Positions 8,024-17,597 of a stretch of 64,000 nucleotides of DNA are shown here, one piece after another (position 1 is the stretch's first letter; each line of letters starts with the position of its first letter). The position numbers and the translations under genes are program-made. Location of the stretch: assembly GCF_020216065.1 (NCBI RefSeq), contig NZ_JAIWNA010000001.1, positions 1,395,408 to 1,459,407 of the forward strand. The letters run 5' to 3'. The notes below the pieces were generated by a model. It worked only from the letters and a program-made list of their open reading frames with translations. It had not been told where the DNA came from and made no database searches. The stretch comes from Nocardia rosealba. GTDB lineage: Bacteria; Actinomycetota; Actinomycetes; Mycobacteriales; Mycobacteriaceae.

Positions 8024-11000
8024 ACACCGCGCCGTGGGCACGCCAGGACCCGACCCTGATCAACCTGGTCAGCAAGTACCACACCACTTGCCTCGAGGTG
8101 TATCGAAAAGACCCGGACCGGATCGCCGAGGACGCCGGTAAGGAACGTGGTATCGCAGAAGGTGGCTACGGCCGCAAACAGATCCAGGAGTTGGTTCAGA
8201 ACGCAGCCGACGCGCTCCCCGAGGCGGGAGGGCGGATCGAGGTTGTCCTCACTCGCGATACGTTGTACGTAGCCAACGAAGGGCACCCGTTCGTCGGCAC
8301 AGGTGTGCGCGCGCTCCTATACACTCATCTCTCGAACAAGACGGGCGGGGAGATCGGCCGTTTCGGGCTCGGCTTCAAGTCGATCAGTGGGATCTCCGAC
8401 GGACCCCAGATATTCAGCCAGTCAATCTCCTTCGAGTTCAGCCGGACCGAGTCGGCGAAGCAGCTGGCGGTCGAGACCGGTCGACACTTCGAACCCGCAG
8501 ATGTTCCATCGCTCCGCCTCGCCCGGGTGCTCGAACCCACAATCGAATTCGCGAGTGACTCGATTCTGAAAGAGCTTTCGCTCTGGGCAGCCACCATCGT
8601 GAAGGTTCCACTCAAGGATGGTGCAGCCCCCCAGCTCTCCGAAGAGATTTCGGAGTTCGACCCTTCCTTCAACCTTTTCGCACCTCGCGTCAAACAACTC
8701 CGCCTCCGCGATGAACTCGGCAACGCTGATCGGACGATCTCAACAAGACGAACTGGCAAGCGGGTAGTGCTGGCTACAGAAGAAGGTGAGCAGACTTGGC
8801 TGGTCGTGTCGAAGCTCCACCATCCATCGCCAGAGGCCCTCGACTCTGCCGGCTACGCTGCACGTCGCGAGGCTGTACCAGTTTCTTGGGCGGTGCCCGC
8901 TACCGGCGCGACCGGTGTGGGTCGCCTGTTCGCGTACTTTCCGGTCGATTCAGAAGTTACGCTGAGTGGGCGGCTCAACGCTCCGTGGAAGCTCTCCGAT
9001 GACCGCATCAACGTCATCGAATGCCCGTTCAACTACGAGATCTTGACCGAGGTCGTGCCTGAACTCGTCGACGCTGCACGCCTAGAACTTGTGCAGGACG
9101 GCGCTTACGGCCGCTACATCGACGTCCTTCCCGCCCGCGGCAAGGAGAGTAGGAGTTGGGCGGACACTGTCCTGAATGAGCCTGTGATGCAACGCCTTAG
9201 GGAAAGACGGTCGATTCCCACGCTCGACGGCGAGCTGCGATCTCCCTCATCGGTCCAAATGATTCCCGAACCTGCCATGGATTGGGCCAGATCTTGGATG
9301 ACCGTGACCACTCAACGCGACGCCTGGGTCCACCCCGACTGCCTTACCCGCGAGCGCCGCGCAAAGGTTAGGCGCTTGATGGAGGAGAACCCGCGCGCCG
9401 AAGGAAGAGTCCTGGACTGGCTCCATGCAGCGGTTGCCGACAAGACCTCGAAAAGCTCTTCTGTCGCAATCGAGATCGCTGCTCAGATGCCCACGGGAGT
9501 GGACGCGAAGTTTCGGGAGAACGTCGCTAGTGACGTGCGTGACTCGCGGATTGTTCTCCTTGAGAACGGCGAGCTCCAGCAGCCACTGCCTGGGCGTTGC
9601 TTCATCCGGTCCGATGCAGCCCAAAAAGGCACTGCCTTTATCGACAACGAGGTGACGGCACGCCCGTCGACCGCCTCCGCGTTGCAAGCTTTGGGGATCA
9701 CTACCTTCGATGACGGTGGCGAGATGCTCCAGCTTCTCACAGACCTGAGAACCAAGGCCAAGGTCGATTTCGATTCTCTATGGATCGCGATGCGCGGTTC
9801 TGGCGTCGATGCAGTCGCCGAGGGCTTCGAGCGGATCCTTGAGGGACAGGCACACCGATTGGTCAAGGTGCGCAATGGCAAGGGTGCCTGGGTCTACCCC
9901 GAGAATTTGTACATCGCCGCCGGTATCCTCGACGACCGCAAGAGCGACGCCCAATTTCTAGTCGACCGTTCGTACCACGCATCTGATGCTGAAATTCTAG
10001 GCTTACTAGGCGTTTACAGTGCTCCGAAACAAAGGACCTTGGAAAATGGCGCACGGAGCGAGGAGTGGTTCGTAAAGTATTGGAAGGTTGCGACCGACGT
10101 AATCGGGGATGCGATGGGCCTCGGTCCCCGCCAGCGCGAAGACCTTCAGATTGCCTCGCGCAGTTCTGTTCTGGGGCCTCTCCAGTGTCTTCCAGCGCTC
10201 TCGGAAACCAACCGGACCGCGCTCACATATGAGGTTCTGCGAATCGTCGAGGCACCGCTGATCCGTGTGAGCCATCCCTCTGTGGGCAAGCCGGGTCGCT
10301 TCATCGCGCCGGAGCTCTGGTGGGTGCGTGAGCACGGGCTTCTCCCTACTGCTCTTGGAGCGGTTCCTGTCAAGCAGGCGTTCGCGCCAGCGGTTGAGGA
10401 GCTACACCCAGAGATCAAGGGCCTCCTTCCCGTCTTTTCGGGCGTCGAGGTCGGAGACGACATCATCGAACGTCTTCAACTGTCCGTCGACCTTGAGACC
10501 CTTACGAACGATCGCTTCGAGTGGATCGTCAGCAAGCACGTCGAGCGAAAAGACCAATTGATGGTCGGCCGGGCGTATGCATGGTGGGCATACCTGAAAC
10601 CCGATGATGCCCCTGAGTTACTGTGGTGCCGCCGCGCACAGGGATGGGTGCAGCTACCTGTCGGCGAAATTGCCGTGGCAACTACGTCCGAGAAGCTCCG
10701 TGAGTTCTTGACCTTCGGAATCCCGTGCCTTCAGGTAGACACTGCTGAAGATGCGATGATTCTTCGGTCGAACTGGGGCTGCTTGGACCACGACCTACCC
10801 GTTACGTATTCTTATGAATCGAGTGCTGAGCCGTCCGGTCTCACTGAACTCTTCGACGTCTTTCGGGAGGACGACCTCGATACCGATCCTGACGACCTCG
10901 TCATACAGAAGTGTCTTTCTTTGAACAAGGTTGCAGCGATCGCGGGTCGTCCCGAGGTGCGTATCGCCGTCGAATACGGGCGAGATGGCGATGTGCTGCT

Positions 11001-12729
11001 CGTCACTGGTTCGAATGACCGCGAGGTTCTGAAACAGTCCCTCGCCAGTCTTGAGCTCGATGATTCCGACGAGGCGGTCGACGCTCGGCTTATGAAACTC
11101 GCGGAACGCAAAAACAACAAGAAACTTCTAAAAGTTCGCAGTGCACCGAACGATGCAGCGCGCCTCTTGGAGTTCGCAGGCGAAGAAAGACTTCGAGCTC
11201 TGATCCCTGTGGACGCGCTCAATTACCTCGAGCGGAACGGCGAGGTATCACCCCAAGGTGTCGAACTAGCTCAGTTGTGTATCGACATGCTTGGGACAAA
11301 AGCACTTGAGCGCGCATGCCGGGTCGACCCGTCGGGACTTCCCATCAGCCCTCCGTCCAGGTGGTCCGGCTCGCACACCACCCGAAATTGGGTGCGGGAA
11401 CGTGGCTTCAGCGAGGAATGGGCGGGTCAGAAGGCTCCGCTGCGTAACAAGCCGACCGAGTACATCGACGGGCCAGCCGTCCTGTCTGAGCTTCACGACT
11501 ACCAGGAGACGGTGTCCAAGCGACTCCGCGGATTGATTCGTGGGCTGGATGGTAGCCCGCGCCGCGGAATCATCTCGCTACCCACTGGTGCTGGAAAAAC
11601 ACGCGTGGCCGTTCAGACTGTGATCGAGGCGATCGCCGCGACCAAATTCGGACCCGATGTCGCGGTGCGAGGACCAATCCTGTGGATAGCCGACGGGGAA
11701 GAACTCTGCGAGCAGGCCATCGATACGTGGTCGTTCCTCTGGCGGGCGAAGGGACTCCACGACACCCAACTCATCCTCAGTCGATTCTGGGCCAATTACT
11801 CCGTGGAGGAGGAACTCGGTGGTATACAGGTCGTCGTCGCATCATGGCAGAAGTTGTTGTTAAATGCACTGGACAATAGTGAATTCGATTGGCTTGCTGA
11901 CAGTACTCTCGTCATCGTCGACGAGGCACATGGAGCTACAACACGGTCTTACACAAGCATTCTCAACTGGGCAGGTCGAGGAGTTTACGAACGTACGCGG
12001 CCGCTCATCGGGCTGACCGCTACGCCATTTCGCGGGCGAGACGACAGCGCTGAAACGCAGCGACTGCTCAACCGATTCGACAACAATCTCCTTGATGAGG
12101 GGGTCTTCGGTGACGAAGTACCGCAGCGCCGACTTCAGCGAGACCGTGTCCTCGCGCGCGCACAGCTAGAAATTCTGCATGGTGTCAACATCGATCTGAG
12201 CACCTCAGAGCTCGAACAGTTCAGGGATAGGTACTGGCTGCCCATGGATGCGGCACGTAGACTCGGACAGGATGAGGAGCGCACACGGAAGATCGTGGGA
12301 TCTATCATCGGCAAGCCAAAGGACTGGCCCATTGTCGTCTTCGCTGCATCTGTAGAAAACGCTCAGACCCTGGCAACTCTGCTGACGTTGCAGGGCCGAC
12401 CGGCGGCATCGATCGATCAGGATACCAGCGCGGACGATCGGCGGATCACGATCGAGCGGTTCAAGAATGGTGATCTCAAGGTCTTGACGAATTACAACGT
12501 CCTGTCGCAGGGCTTCGACGCTCCCAAGACACGTGCTGTTTACATAACTCGCCCTACCTCGAGTAAGGCGCGGTACCTCCAGATGGTCGGCCGCGGAATG
12601 CGCGGCCCGAAGAATGGAGGCAGCGAGGAGGTCCTCGTCGTAAACGTCCTCGACAACATCGTCGAGTTCGGCGACAGTATCGCCTACGAGTCGTTCGAAC
12701 GCGACGTGATCAATTCCGAAGAGGACTGA
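8020..12729 (+). CDS. GHKL (sacsin-like) ATPase fused to SF2 helicase
   Basis: 1569 residues. The N-terminal GHKL-type ATPase (about 40-330) shows an N-box QIQELVQNAADAL, a G1-like VANEGHPF and a G2-like GRFGLGFKSISG, as in sacsin-type repeats. A long middle part (about 350-1150) has no recognised domain. The C-terminal superfamily 2 helicase/translocase has Walker A SLPTGAGKTRVAVQ near 1188, DEAH (VIVDEAHG) near 1300, GLTATPFRG near 1331 and motif VI QMVGRGMRG near 1521, close to the ResIII/type I restriction R-subunit helicases. No nuclease motif was seen. The start has GGAGG 6 bases upstream. It is followed at 6 bases by the UvrD-like gene, and a joint role in sensing and remodelling foreign DNA is inferred. 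Codon use is visibly more AT-rich than in the flanking core genes. Confidence 0.85.
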   Translation: MNTAPWARQDPTLINLVSKYHTTCLEVYRKDPDRIAEDAGKERGIAEGGYGRKQIQELVQNAADALPEAGGRIEVVLTRDTLYVANEGHPFVGTGVRALLYTHLSNKTGGEIGRFGLGFKSISGISDGPQIFSQSISFEFSRTESAKQLAVETGRHFEPADVPSLRLARVLEPTIEFASDSILKELSLWAATIVKVPLKDGAAPQLSEEISEFDPSFNLFAPRVKQLRLRDELGNADRTISTRRTGKRVVLATEEGEQTWLVVSKLHHPSPEALDSAGYAARREAVPVSWAVPATGATGVGRLFAYFPVDSEVTLSGRLNAPWKLSDDRINVIECPFNYEILTEVVPELVDAARLELVQDGAYGRYIDVLPARGKESRSWADTVLNEPVMQRLRERRSIPTLDGELRSPSSVQMIPEPAMDWARSWMTVTTQRDAWVHPDCLTRERRAKVRRLMEENPRAEGRVLDWLHAAVADKTSKSSSVAIEIAAQMPTGVDAKFRENVASDVRDSRIVLLENGELQQPLPGRCFIRSDAAQKGTAFIDNEVTARPSTASALQALGITTFDDGGEMLQLLTDLRTKAKVDFDSLWIAMRGSGVDAVAEGFERILEGQAHRLVKVRNGKGAWVYPENLYIAAGILDDRKSDAQFLVDRSYHASDAEILGLLGVYSAPKQRTLENGARSEEWFVKYWKVATDVIGDAMGLGPRQREDLQIASRSSVLGPLQCLPALSETNRTALTYEVLRIVEAPLIRVSHPSVGKPGRFIAPELWWVREHGLLPTALGAVPVKQAFAPAVEELHPEIKGLLPVFSGVEVGDDIIERLQLSVDLETLTNDRFEWIVSKHVERKDQLMVGRAYAWWAYLKPDDAPELLWCRRAQGWVQLPVGEIAVATTSEKLREFLTFGIPCLQVDTAEDAMILRSNWGCLDHDLPVTYSYESSAEPSGLTELFDVFREDDLDTDPDDLVIQKCLSLNKVAAIAGRPEVRIAVEYGRDGDVLLVTGSNDREVLKQSLASLELDDSDEAVDARLMKLAERKNNKKLLKVRSAPNDAARLLEFAGEERLRALIPVDALNYLERNGEVSPQGVELAQLCIDMLGTKALERACRVDPSGLPISPPSRWSGSHTTRNWVRERGFSEEWAGQKAPLRNKPTEYIDGPAVLSELHDYQETVSKRLRGLIRGLDGSPRRGIISLPTGAGKTRVAVQTVIEAIAATKFGPDVAVRGPILWIADGEELCEQAIDTWSFLWRAKGLHDTQLILSRFWANYSVEEELGGIQVVVASWQKLLLNALDNSEFDWLADSTLVIVDEAHGATTRSYTSILNWAGRGVYERTRPLIGLTATPFRGRDDSAETQRLLNRFDNNLLDEGVFGDEVPQRRLQRDRVLARAQLEILHGVNIDLSTSELEQFRDRYWLPMDAARRLGQDEERTRKIVGSIIGKPKDWPIVVFAASVENAQTLATLLTLQGRPAASIDQDTSADDRRITIERFKNGDLKVLTNYNVLSQGFDAPKTRAVYITRPTSSKARYLQMVGRGMRGPKNGGSEEVLVVNVLDNIVEFGDSIAYESFERDVINSEED

Positions 12730-12735
12730 TACAGG

Positions 12736-14466
12736 GTGGAATTCGATGAGTTTCAGCAACGAGTGCTCTCCGGCGACATTGGTGCCCGCCGTATTGTGGT
12801 TGCTGGACCCGGTGCAGGAAAGACCGCGACCAGTGTTGGACTGATACAGAAGCTCGACTCCGAGATCGATCCGGACTCGGGTGACCAGATAGTCTTCGTT
12901 TCGTTCTCCCGAGCGGCCGTTCGGGCCGCCTTCGATGCGTTTGCGACCGGAGATAACGACTACCGGAGCGAAGTCGCGGCTATGACTCTGGACTCGCTTG
13001 CCTGGCAGATTGCAGACGATCCATCTGGCGACTCCGGCTCGGTGCCACCGGATTTCGATGGAAGAATCAGGGCAGCAACTCGGCAATTACGGGATCGCTA
13101 CGACGGCGAACTCGATCATGTTGTACACCTTATTGTCGACGAAGCACAGGATCTCTCCGCCGTCCGACGCGAACTGTTGTTGACAATCATCGATGCCCTT
13201 CCGGCCACCTCGGGCGTAACGATCTTCGGCGACCCTCTCCAATCGATCTATGACTTCCTCGATGAGGAAACAATCGGTGACGAAGTGTCGGCGTGGGATG
13301 CGCTCGTCGAGGCGCTTGCGCAGCGGTCGATCGGCGAGACCTTCTTCCTCGAGAACAACTATCGAGCGCAACGGCAGTCTGCACGCGACGTCGTGCGCGC
13401 CGAGCGTCTCCTTCGCGGAGCGGACTCGGCGACGAGAACCGTGCTCCTCGATGAACTGGTTTCCGATCTCACCCACGTGGACCTGGACGAGCTGACCCAA
13501 AGATTGAGCACGTGGAAGGGGTCGACCGCTGTTCTTGCTCGGACCAACGCCGACGTCGTCTGGCTCTTCGACGTGCTCGGGCGCACCGGACTGCCTTGTA
13601 CCTGGCTGAGTCCCGGACGAAAACGTAGCGTCGCCCCCTGGGTGGCTGAACTGTGGCAGTTTACATCAGGCAAGCCTTTCACCCGAGACATCTTCAATGA
13701 GTTTGTCTCACAGCGTGACTCGCTGGTGGACGGTGTCTTCCGCAGCATCGTGCACGCAACCGACGCTGGTTCGTTCGTCGACTGGCGGTCGCTTGCCCGC
13801 GTGCTTTCCCGTGGAATAGACCCGATCGAGCCCTGGTTCAACGCCGAGGACGCGGACTCAGTGGCGGTGTCCACGGTTCACCAATCGAAAGGCCTTGAAT
13901 TCGACAACGTTGTAGTCGACGGTTCATCGGCCATGCTCAGGCCTGCGAAAGGCACACCGGAGAACGAGTTATTGCTCGTGGCGCTGTCCCGGGGACGACA
14001 GAAGGTGGTCGTTCTCAACCAGCAAACCCCTTTCATCCGTAAATTGCCGGGCGCCGGATTGTATTACCGGCCGCACCCCCGGACGCAGAAGGCCATGGCC
14101 GTTGCTATCGAACCCCACCATCTGCAGTCGGAGCGACCGGTCGGCGGTGAAGGAGGCCAGAAAGCTCTGCGCATCAGGCGAAGATCCCATCCCGTTACTT
14201 TCGAACGGCTGTCGACCGGCGGTGCAGAATGGCCCGCGTACCGCTGCCTCATCGACGGCCATGCCGTTGGCTCGACGACTGAGGAATTCGGACGCAATTT
14301 CGCTCGCGTGATTGGAAGGTCAGGCCAAACGAATGGCTGGCCCGACCTCGGCTCGGTACTCCTCGAGGGCACCGAAACCTGTTGGACCACGACCCAGGAC
14401 ACATCGTTCTGGATCAAGCCACGGCCGTTGGGGTTCGCTGCGGTCGAGTGGAAGAAGGAAGACTGA
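12736..14466 (+). CDS. UvrD/Rep-like SF1 helicase with extra C-terminal region
   Basis: 576 residues, short for the UvrD family (usually above 650). Walker A is VVAGPGAGKTATSVG (about 21-35). Motif II is LIVDEAQDLSAVRREL (about 132-147), motif III GDPLQSIYDF, motif IV-like FFLENNYRAQ, motif V VSTVHQSKGLEFDNVVV (about 378-394), and motif VI VALSRGRQKVVVL. After about residue 450 there is a basic C-terminal region of unknown fold (QKALRIRRRSHP, then YRCLIDGHAVGST). The 1B/2B insertions are reduced. It is probably a 3'-5' DNA translocase or helicase acting with the other island proteins. GTG start at 12736 lies 6 bases after the previous stop; the stop overlaps the next ATG by one base. Confidence 0.87.
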   Translation: MEFDEFQQRVLSGDIGARRIVVAGPGAGKTATSVGLIQKLDSEIDPDSGDQIVFVSFSRAAVRAAFDAFATGDNDYRSEVAAMTLDSLAWQIADDPSGDSGSVPPDFDGRIRAATRQLRDRYDGELDHVVHLIVDEAQDLSAVRRELLLTIIDALPATSGVTIFGDPLQSIYDFLDEETIGDEVSAWDALVEALAQRSIGETFFLENNYRAQRQSARDVVRAERLLRGADSATRTVLLDELVSDLTHVDLDELTQRLSTWKGSTAVLARTNADVVWLFDVLGRTGLPCTWLSPGRKRSVAPWVAELWQFTSGKPFTRDIFNEFVSQRDSLVDGVFRSIVHATDAGSFVDWRSLARVLSRGIDPIEPWFNAEDADSVAVSTVHQSKGLEFDNVVVDGSSAMLRPAKGTPENELLLVALSRGRQKVVVLNQQTPFIRKLPGAGLYYRPHPRTQKAMAVAIEPHHLQSERPVGGEGGQKALRIRRRSHPVTFERLSTGGAEWPAYRCLIDGHAVGSTTEEFGRNFARVIGRSGQTNGWPDLGSVLLEGTETCWTTTQDTSFWIKPRPLGFAAVEWKKED

Positions 14467-17400
14467 TGGACGAGGATCTTTCTCCCTGGTATGAGGCACG
14501 CGACAGCCTTGTCGACTCGCTCGAAGAGGAGTTGATGGGCCCGCGAAAACTGGAGCCCTTACTCGAGCCGCCACTCAATCGCATCATTGTCGGCGTGCTG
14601 TATCCCCGGGTCGAGAGCCAGGCGGACGATTACAAAGCCGGTCTGGCGGAGGACGCCGCCGGGGAAGCGGGAAGCACCGCAGACGACGCTGCGACCGAAG
14701 TCGCTGTTTCGCTCTCTCACGCACACAAACCTTCGTCGGTCGGATTGACATTCACAGTCGATCCTGCGATTACACCTCGGATCGCAATCCACGCTTCCGC
14801 GCGGAAATACGCTGAATCCGGACAAGTTTGGACTCCACATGAGGTGGCGACGGGTGAGGATGTCTTGATCGATTGCACCGCTGTGGGGCCGATCGATCGG
14901 CCAGTCGCCGAAGGCGAGTTGCTGCGGATCGTCGGTGTGGTTCGCGCCCCTACGGCCGCCGGACACGTGCGAATCTCGGTCTCCCTCGTCAACAGTCACA
15001 GCCGCACCGACGCGTCAGGGTCGAGTGACGGATCGTCGTGGTTTCGACCATCGATCATCGTTTCCACTCCAGAAGGAGGGTTTGTTGACCGCAGCATCGA
15101 CCCCACTCAGTTGAGCGCCGACCCCGATGAGCGCTCCGCACGATTTCTGTATCGCAATGAGCCGATCTTGGCCATTGGGCATGGCTGTGCGGTGGATTGG
15201 GACGAGCATTCAACCAGCCCGGGCACGATCTGGACGACGTTTATTCCCAGTCAGCAAGTCCATCTCGCGCGCCCGGCGGGCGGCGACGACCATGATGACT
15301 TCGGTCGTTACGACCTGCGAATGGATCAGCTCGCTGAGACCTCGGACCGTGCGCAGCTTCACGCGATGGTGGACGCCTATGAGCGATGGATATCCACGCG
15401 TGGCGTCGAGGCCGAAACGATCGATTCGCCCGCACATAGATCTGTGGCGCTCGAACATATGAAAAGAGCGGCGGAGTGTGCCCGGCGAATCCGGGCCGGC
15501 ATAAGTGCCCTCGACCATCCCCAGGTCGACCGGGCGTTTCGCCTGATGAACCGAGCAATGGTGCACCAGCGCCGTGCTCAGGATCGCTCACGAGGTGAGG
15601 TACCCAAGCCTCAACGGTGGCGCCCATTCCAGATGGCGTACATCCTGATGAACCTCCCCGCGCTCGCGGATCCGCGCCACCCCGACCGCGCCGTCGCCGA
15701 CCTTCTCTGGTTTCCCACCGGTGGTGGCAAAACCGAGGCATACCTGGGCTGCATCGGTTTCACCATCCTCCTTCGGCGTCTCCGAAGGGAAGACAACGGC
15801 GGTGTATCTGCGATTATGCGGTACACGCTTCGACTCCTCACCCGGCAACAGTTCGAACGCGCTGGGGGCCTTATCTGCGCTCTGGAGCTCGTGCGCCGCA
15901 CGGAAATTCCCGAAGCGGCGCCGATCTCGCTTGGTCTGTGGGTGGGCAATGCGGCGACTCCATCCGACACAAAAGAAGCGCAAAGGATTCTTCGGCAGAT
16001 CGCCGAAGGCGAGCACGTTCAGGGCAGCACCCCCATGCAACTCGTGCGCTGCCCCTGGTGCGGGGTGCAGCTTACTCACAAGCATTACGACGCGTCTGGC
16101 GAGTCGATGACCATCGCGTGTGGCGAATCCGGCTGCGACTTCCGAGATGGGCTTCCGTTGTACGTTCTCGATTCCGACATCTACGCGAATCGTCCGTCAC
16201 TGATCATCAGCACCGTCGACAAGTTCGCTCTGATGACGTGGAAACACGAGGTAGGCCTGCTCCTCAGCGCCGATGGTCCGACGGACTCCCGTCCGGACCT
16301 CATCGTTCAGGACGAACTGCACCTGATCTCCGGACCACTCGGCACGATTGTCGGTCTCAACGAAGCAGCGATCGACATGGTATGCACGGGAGAAGGTCGT
16401 CCCAAAATCCTTGCATCCACCGCGACTGTCCGCCGTGCCGCAAAGCAGGTTCGTGCTGTATTCGACCGGGGTACAGCGCAATTCCCGCCCCCGGGACTCA
16501 CACCGTCGGACAACTACTTTGCTGTTGACGCACCTGCGCAGGAGAAAGGTACGCGGCGCTACGTGGGAGTGATGGCGCCCGGCACAAGCCAGTCCACACT
16601 GCTTGTCCGCATCTACTCGGTTCTGCTCCAAGCGGTCGGTGATCTGGACGCACCCGATGAGGTACGTGACACCTACTGGACTCTGCTCGGCTACTTCAAT
16701 GCCCTACGTGTCCTTGGATCTGCATACCTTCAGGTCCTCGACGACGTCCCCGACCGCATGGACGTCGTCGCGGCTCGACGACAACGACCGGTCCGGGAGA
16801 TCTCTCAGGAACCCGTGGAACTCACATCGCGCGTCGACCAGATGGAGATCCCCAATTCGATGGCTCGGCTCGAAACGAGCTATCCGAACCCCCAGAGCCC
16901 TGACGTGGCCCTTGCCACCAACATGATCTCGGTCGGTCTCGATATCGATCGACTCGGTCTCATGGTTGTCGCCGGGCAGCCCCAAAGCACTTCCGAGTAC
17001 ATCCAGTCCACCAGCCGCGTGGGCCGTCGCAACCCCGGGCTTGTGATCGTGGCATTGAACAGCCAGAGATCGCGGGACAGCTCGCATTACGCGTCCTTCA
17101 TCCCGTTCCATCGTTCGCTGTACCGCGAGGTCGAGTCGACGACGGCGACGCCGTTTGCCCCTCGCGCTCGCGACCGCGCCGGGCATGGTGTGCTCGTGGC
17201 CTCTACCCGCCTCATGATTCCACAGCTGAGCACCGACGAATCTGCACAGAATGTCGTCGACTTCTCAAGCGAAATCGACGGTCTGATCGAACGCCTAGTT
17301 GCTCGGGCAAAAAGGATAAGCCCAGCGGAAGCAGGACCATTCGCCGAGCAACTGCGTGAACTGCTCGCACGGTGGAAAAACGAAGTCGGTATCGGCGCCG

Positions 17401-17594
17401 TCCAACGGTACGGGTCGATGCGGCCACCTAACGCGAAGTCGAGAGCGGGCGACAAACCGCTGATCGACCCGGCCGAGGATGTGAACGCCGGGAGCTTTCC
17501 AGTCCGTGGCGCTCCATGGCCCACCATGACGAGCATGCGCGATGTCGACGCGGAGACCTCCCTCTACGTCAAATACCTGAAGCGGAAGGACTGA
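14466..17594 (+). CDS. drmA: DrmA-like DISARM helicase
   Basis: 1042 residues. The start is the ATG at 14466 sharing its A with the previous TGA; the longer frame from 14382 is overlap. Walker A FPTGGGKTEAYLG is near residue 415, motif II is DELH (IVQDELHLISGPLGT) near 613, motif III ASTATVRRA follows, and the helicase C domain has TNMISVGLDIDRLGLM and QSTSRVGRRNPG near 845. A four-Cys zinc ribbon lies within the helicase core (CPWCGVQL near 528 and CGESGCDF near 555). The N-terminal 400 residues have no recognised domain. DELH, the zinc ribbon and the following DUF1998 gene match DrmA of DISARM, which with DrmB forms the core DNA-translocating complex. The symbol is by homology; the system differs from classic DISARM in its partners. 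Confidence 0.82.
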   Translation: MDEDLSPWYEARDSLVDSLEEELMGPRKLEPLLEPPLNRIIVGVLYPRVESQADDYKAGLAEDAAGEAGSTADDAATEVAVSLSHAHKPSSVGLTFTVDPAITPRIAIHASARKYAESGQVWTPHEVATGEDVLIDCTAVGPIDRPVAEGELLRIVGVVRAPTAAGHVRISVSLVNSHSRTDASGSSDGSSWFRPSIIVSTPEGGFVDRSIDPTQLSADPDERSARFLYRNEPILAIGHGCAVDWDEHSTSPGTIWTTFIPSQQVHLARPAGGDDHDDFGRYDLRMDQLAETSDRAQLHAMVDAYERWISTRGVEAETIDSPAHRSVALEHMKRAAECARRIRAGISALDHPQVDRAFRLMNRAMVHQRRAQDRSRGEVPKPQRWRPFQMAYILMNLPALADPRHPDRAVADLLWFPTGGGKTEAYLGCIGFTILLRRLRREDNGGVSAIMRYTLRLLTRQQFERAGGLICALELVRRTEIPEAAPISLGLWVGNAATPSDTKEAQRILRQIAEGEHVQGSTPMQLVRCPWCGVQLTHKHYDASGESMTIACGESGCDFRDGLPLYVLDSDIYANRPSLIISTVDKFALMTWKHEVGLLLSADGPTDSRPDLIVQDELHLISGPLGTIVGLNEAAIDMVCTGEGRPKILASTATVRRAAKQVRAVFDRGTAQFPPPGLTPSDNYFAVDAPAQEKGTRRYVGVMAPGTSQSTLLVRIYSVLLQAVGDLDAPDEVRDTYWTLLGYFNALRVLGSAYLQVLDDVPDRMDVVAARRQRPVREISQEPVELTSRVDQMEIPNSMARLETSYPNPQSPDVALATNMISVGLDIDRLGLMVVAGQPQSTSEYIQSTSRVGRRNPGLVIVALNSQRSRDSSHYASFIPFHRSLYREVESTTATPFAPRARDRAGHGVLVASTRLMIPQLSTDESAQNVVDFSSEIDGLIERLVARAKRISPAEAGPFAEQLRELLARWKNEVGIGAVQRYGSMRPPNAKSRAGDKPLIDPAEDVNAGSFPVRGAPWPTMTSMRDVDAETSLYVKYLKRKD

Positions 17595-17597
17595 CCG

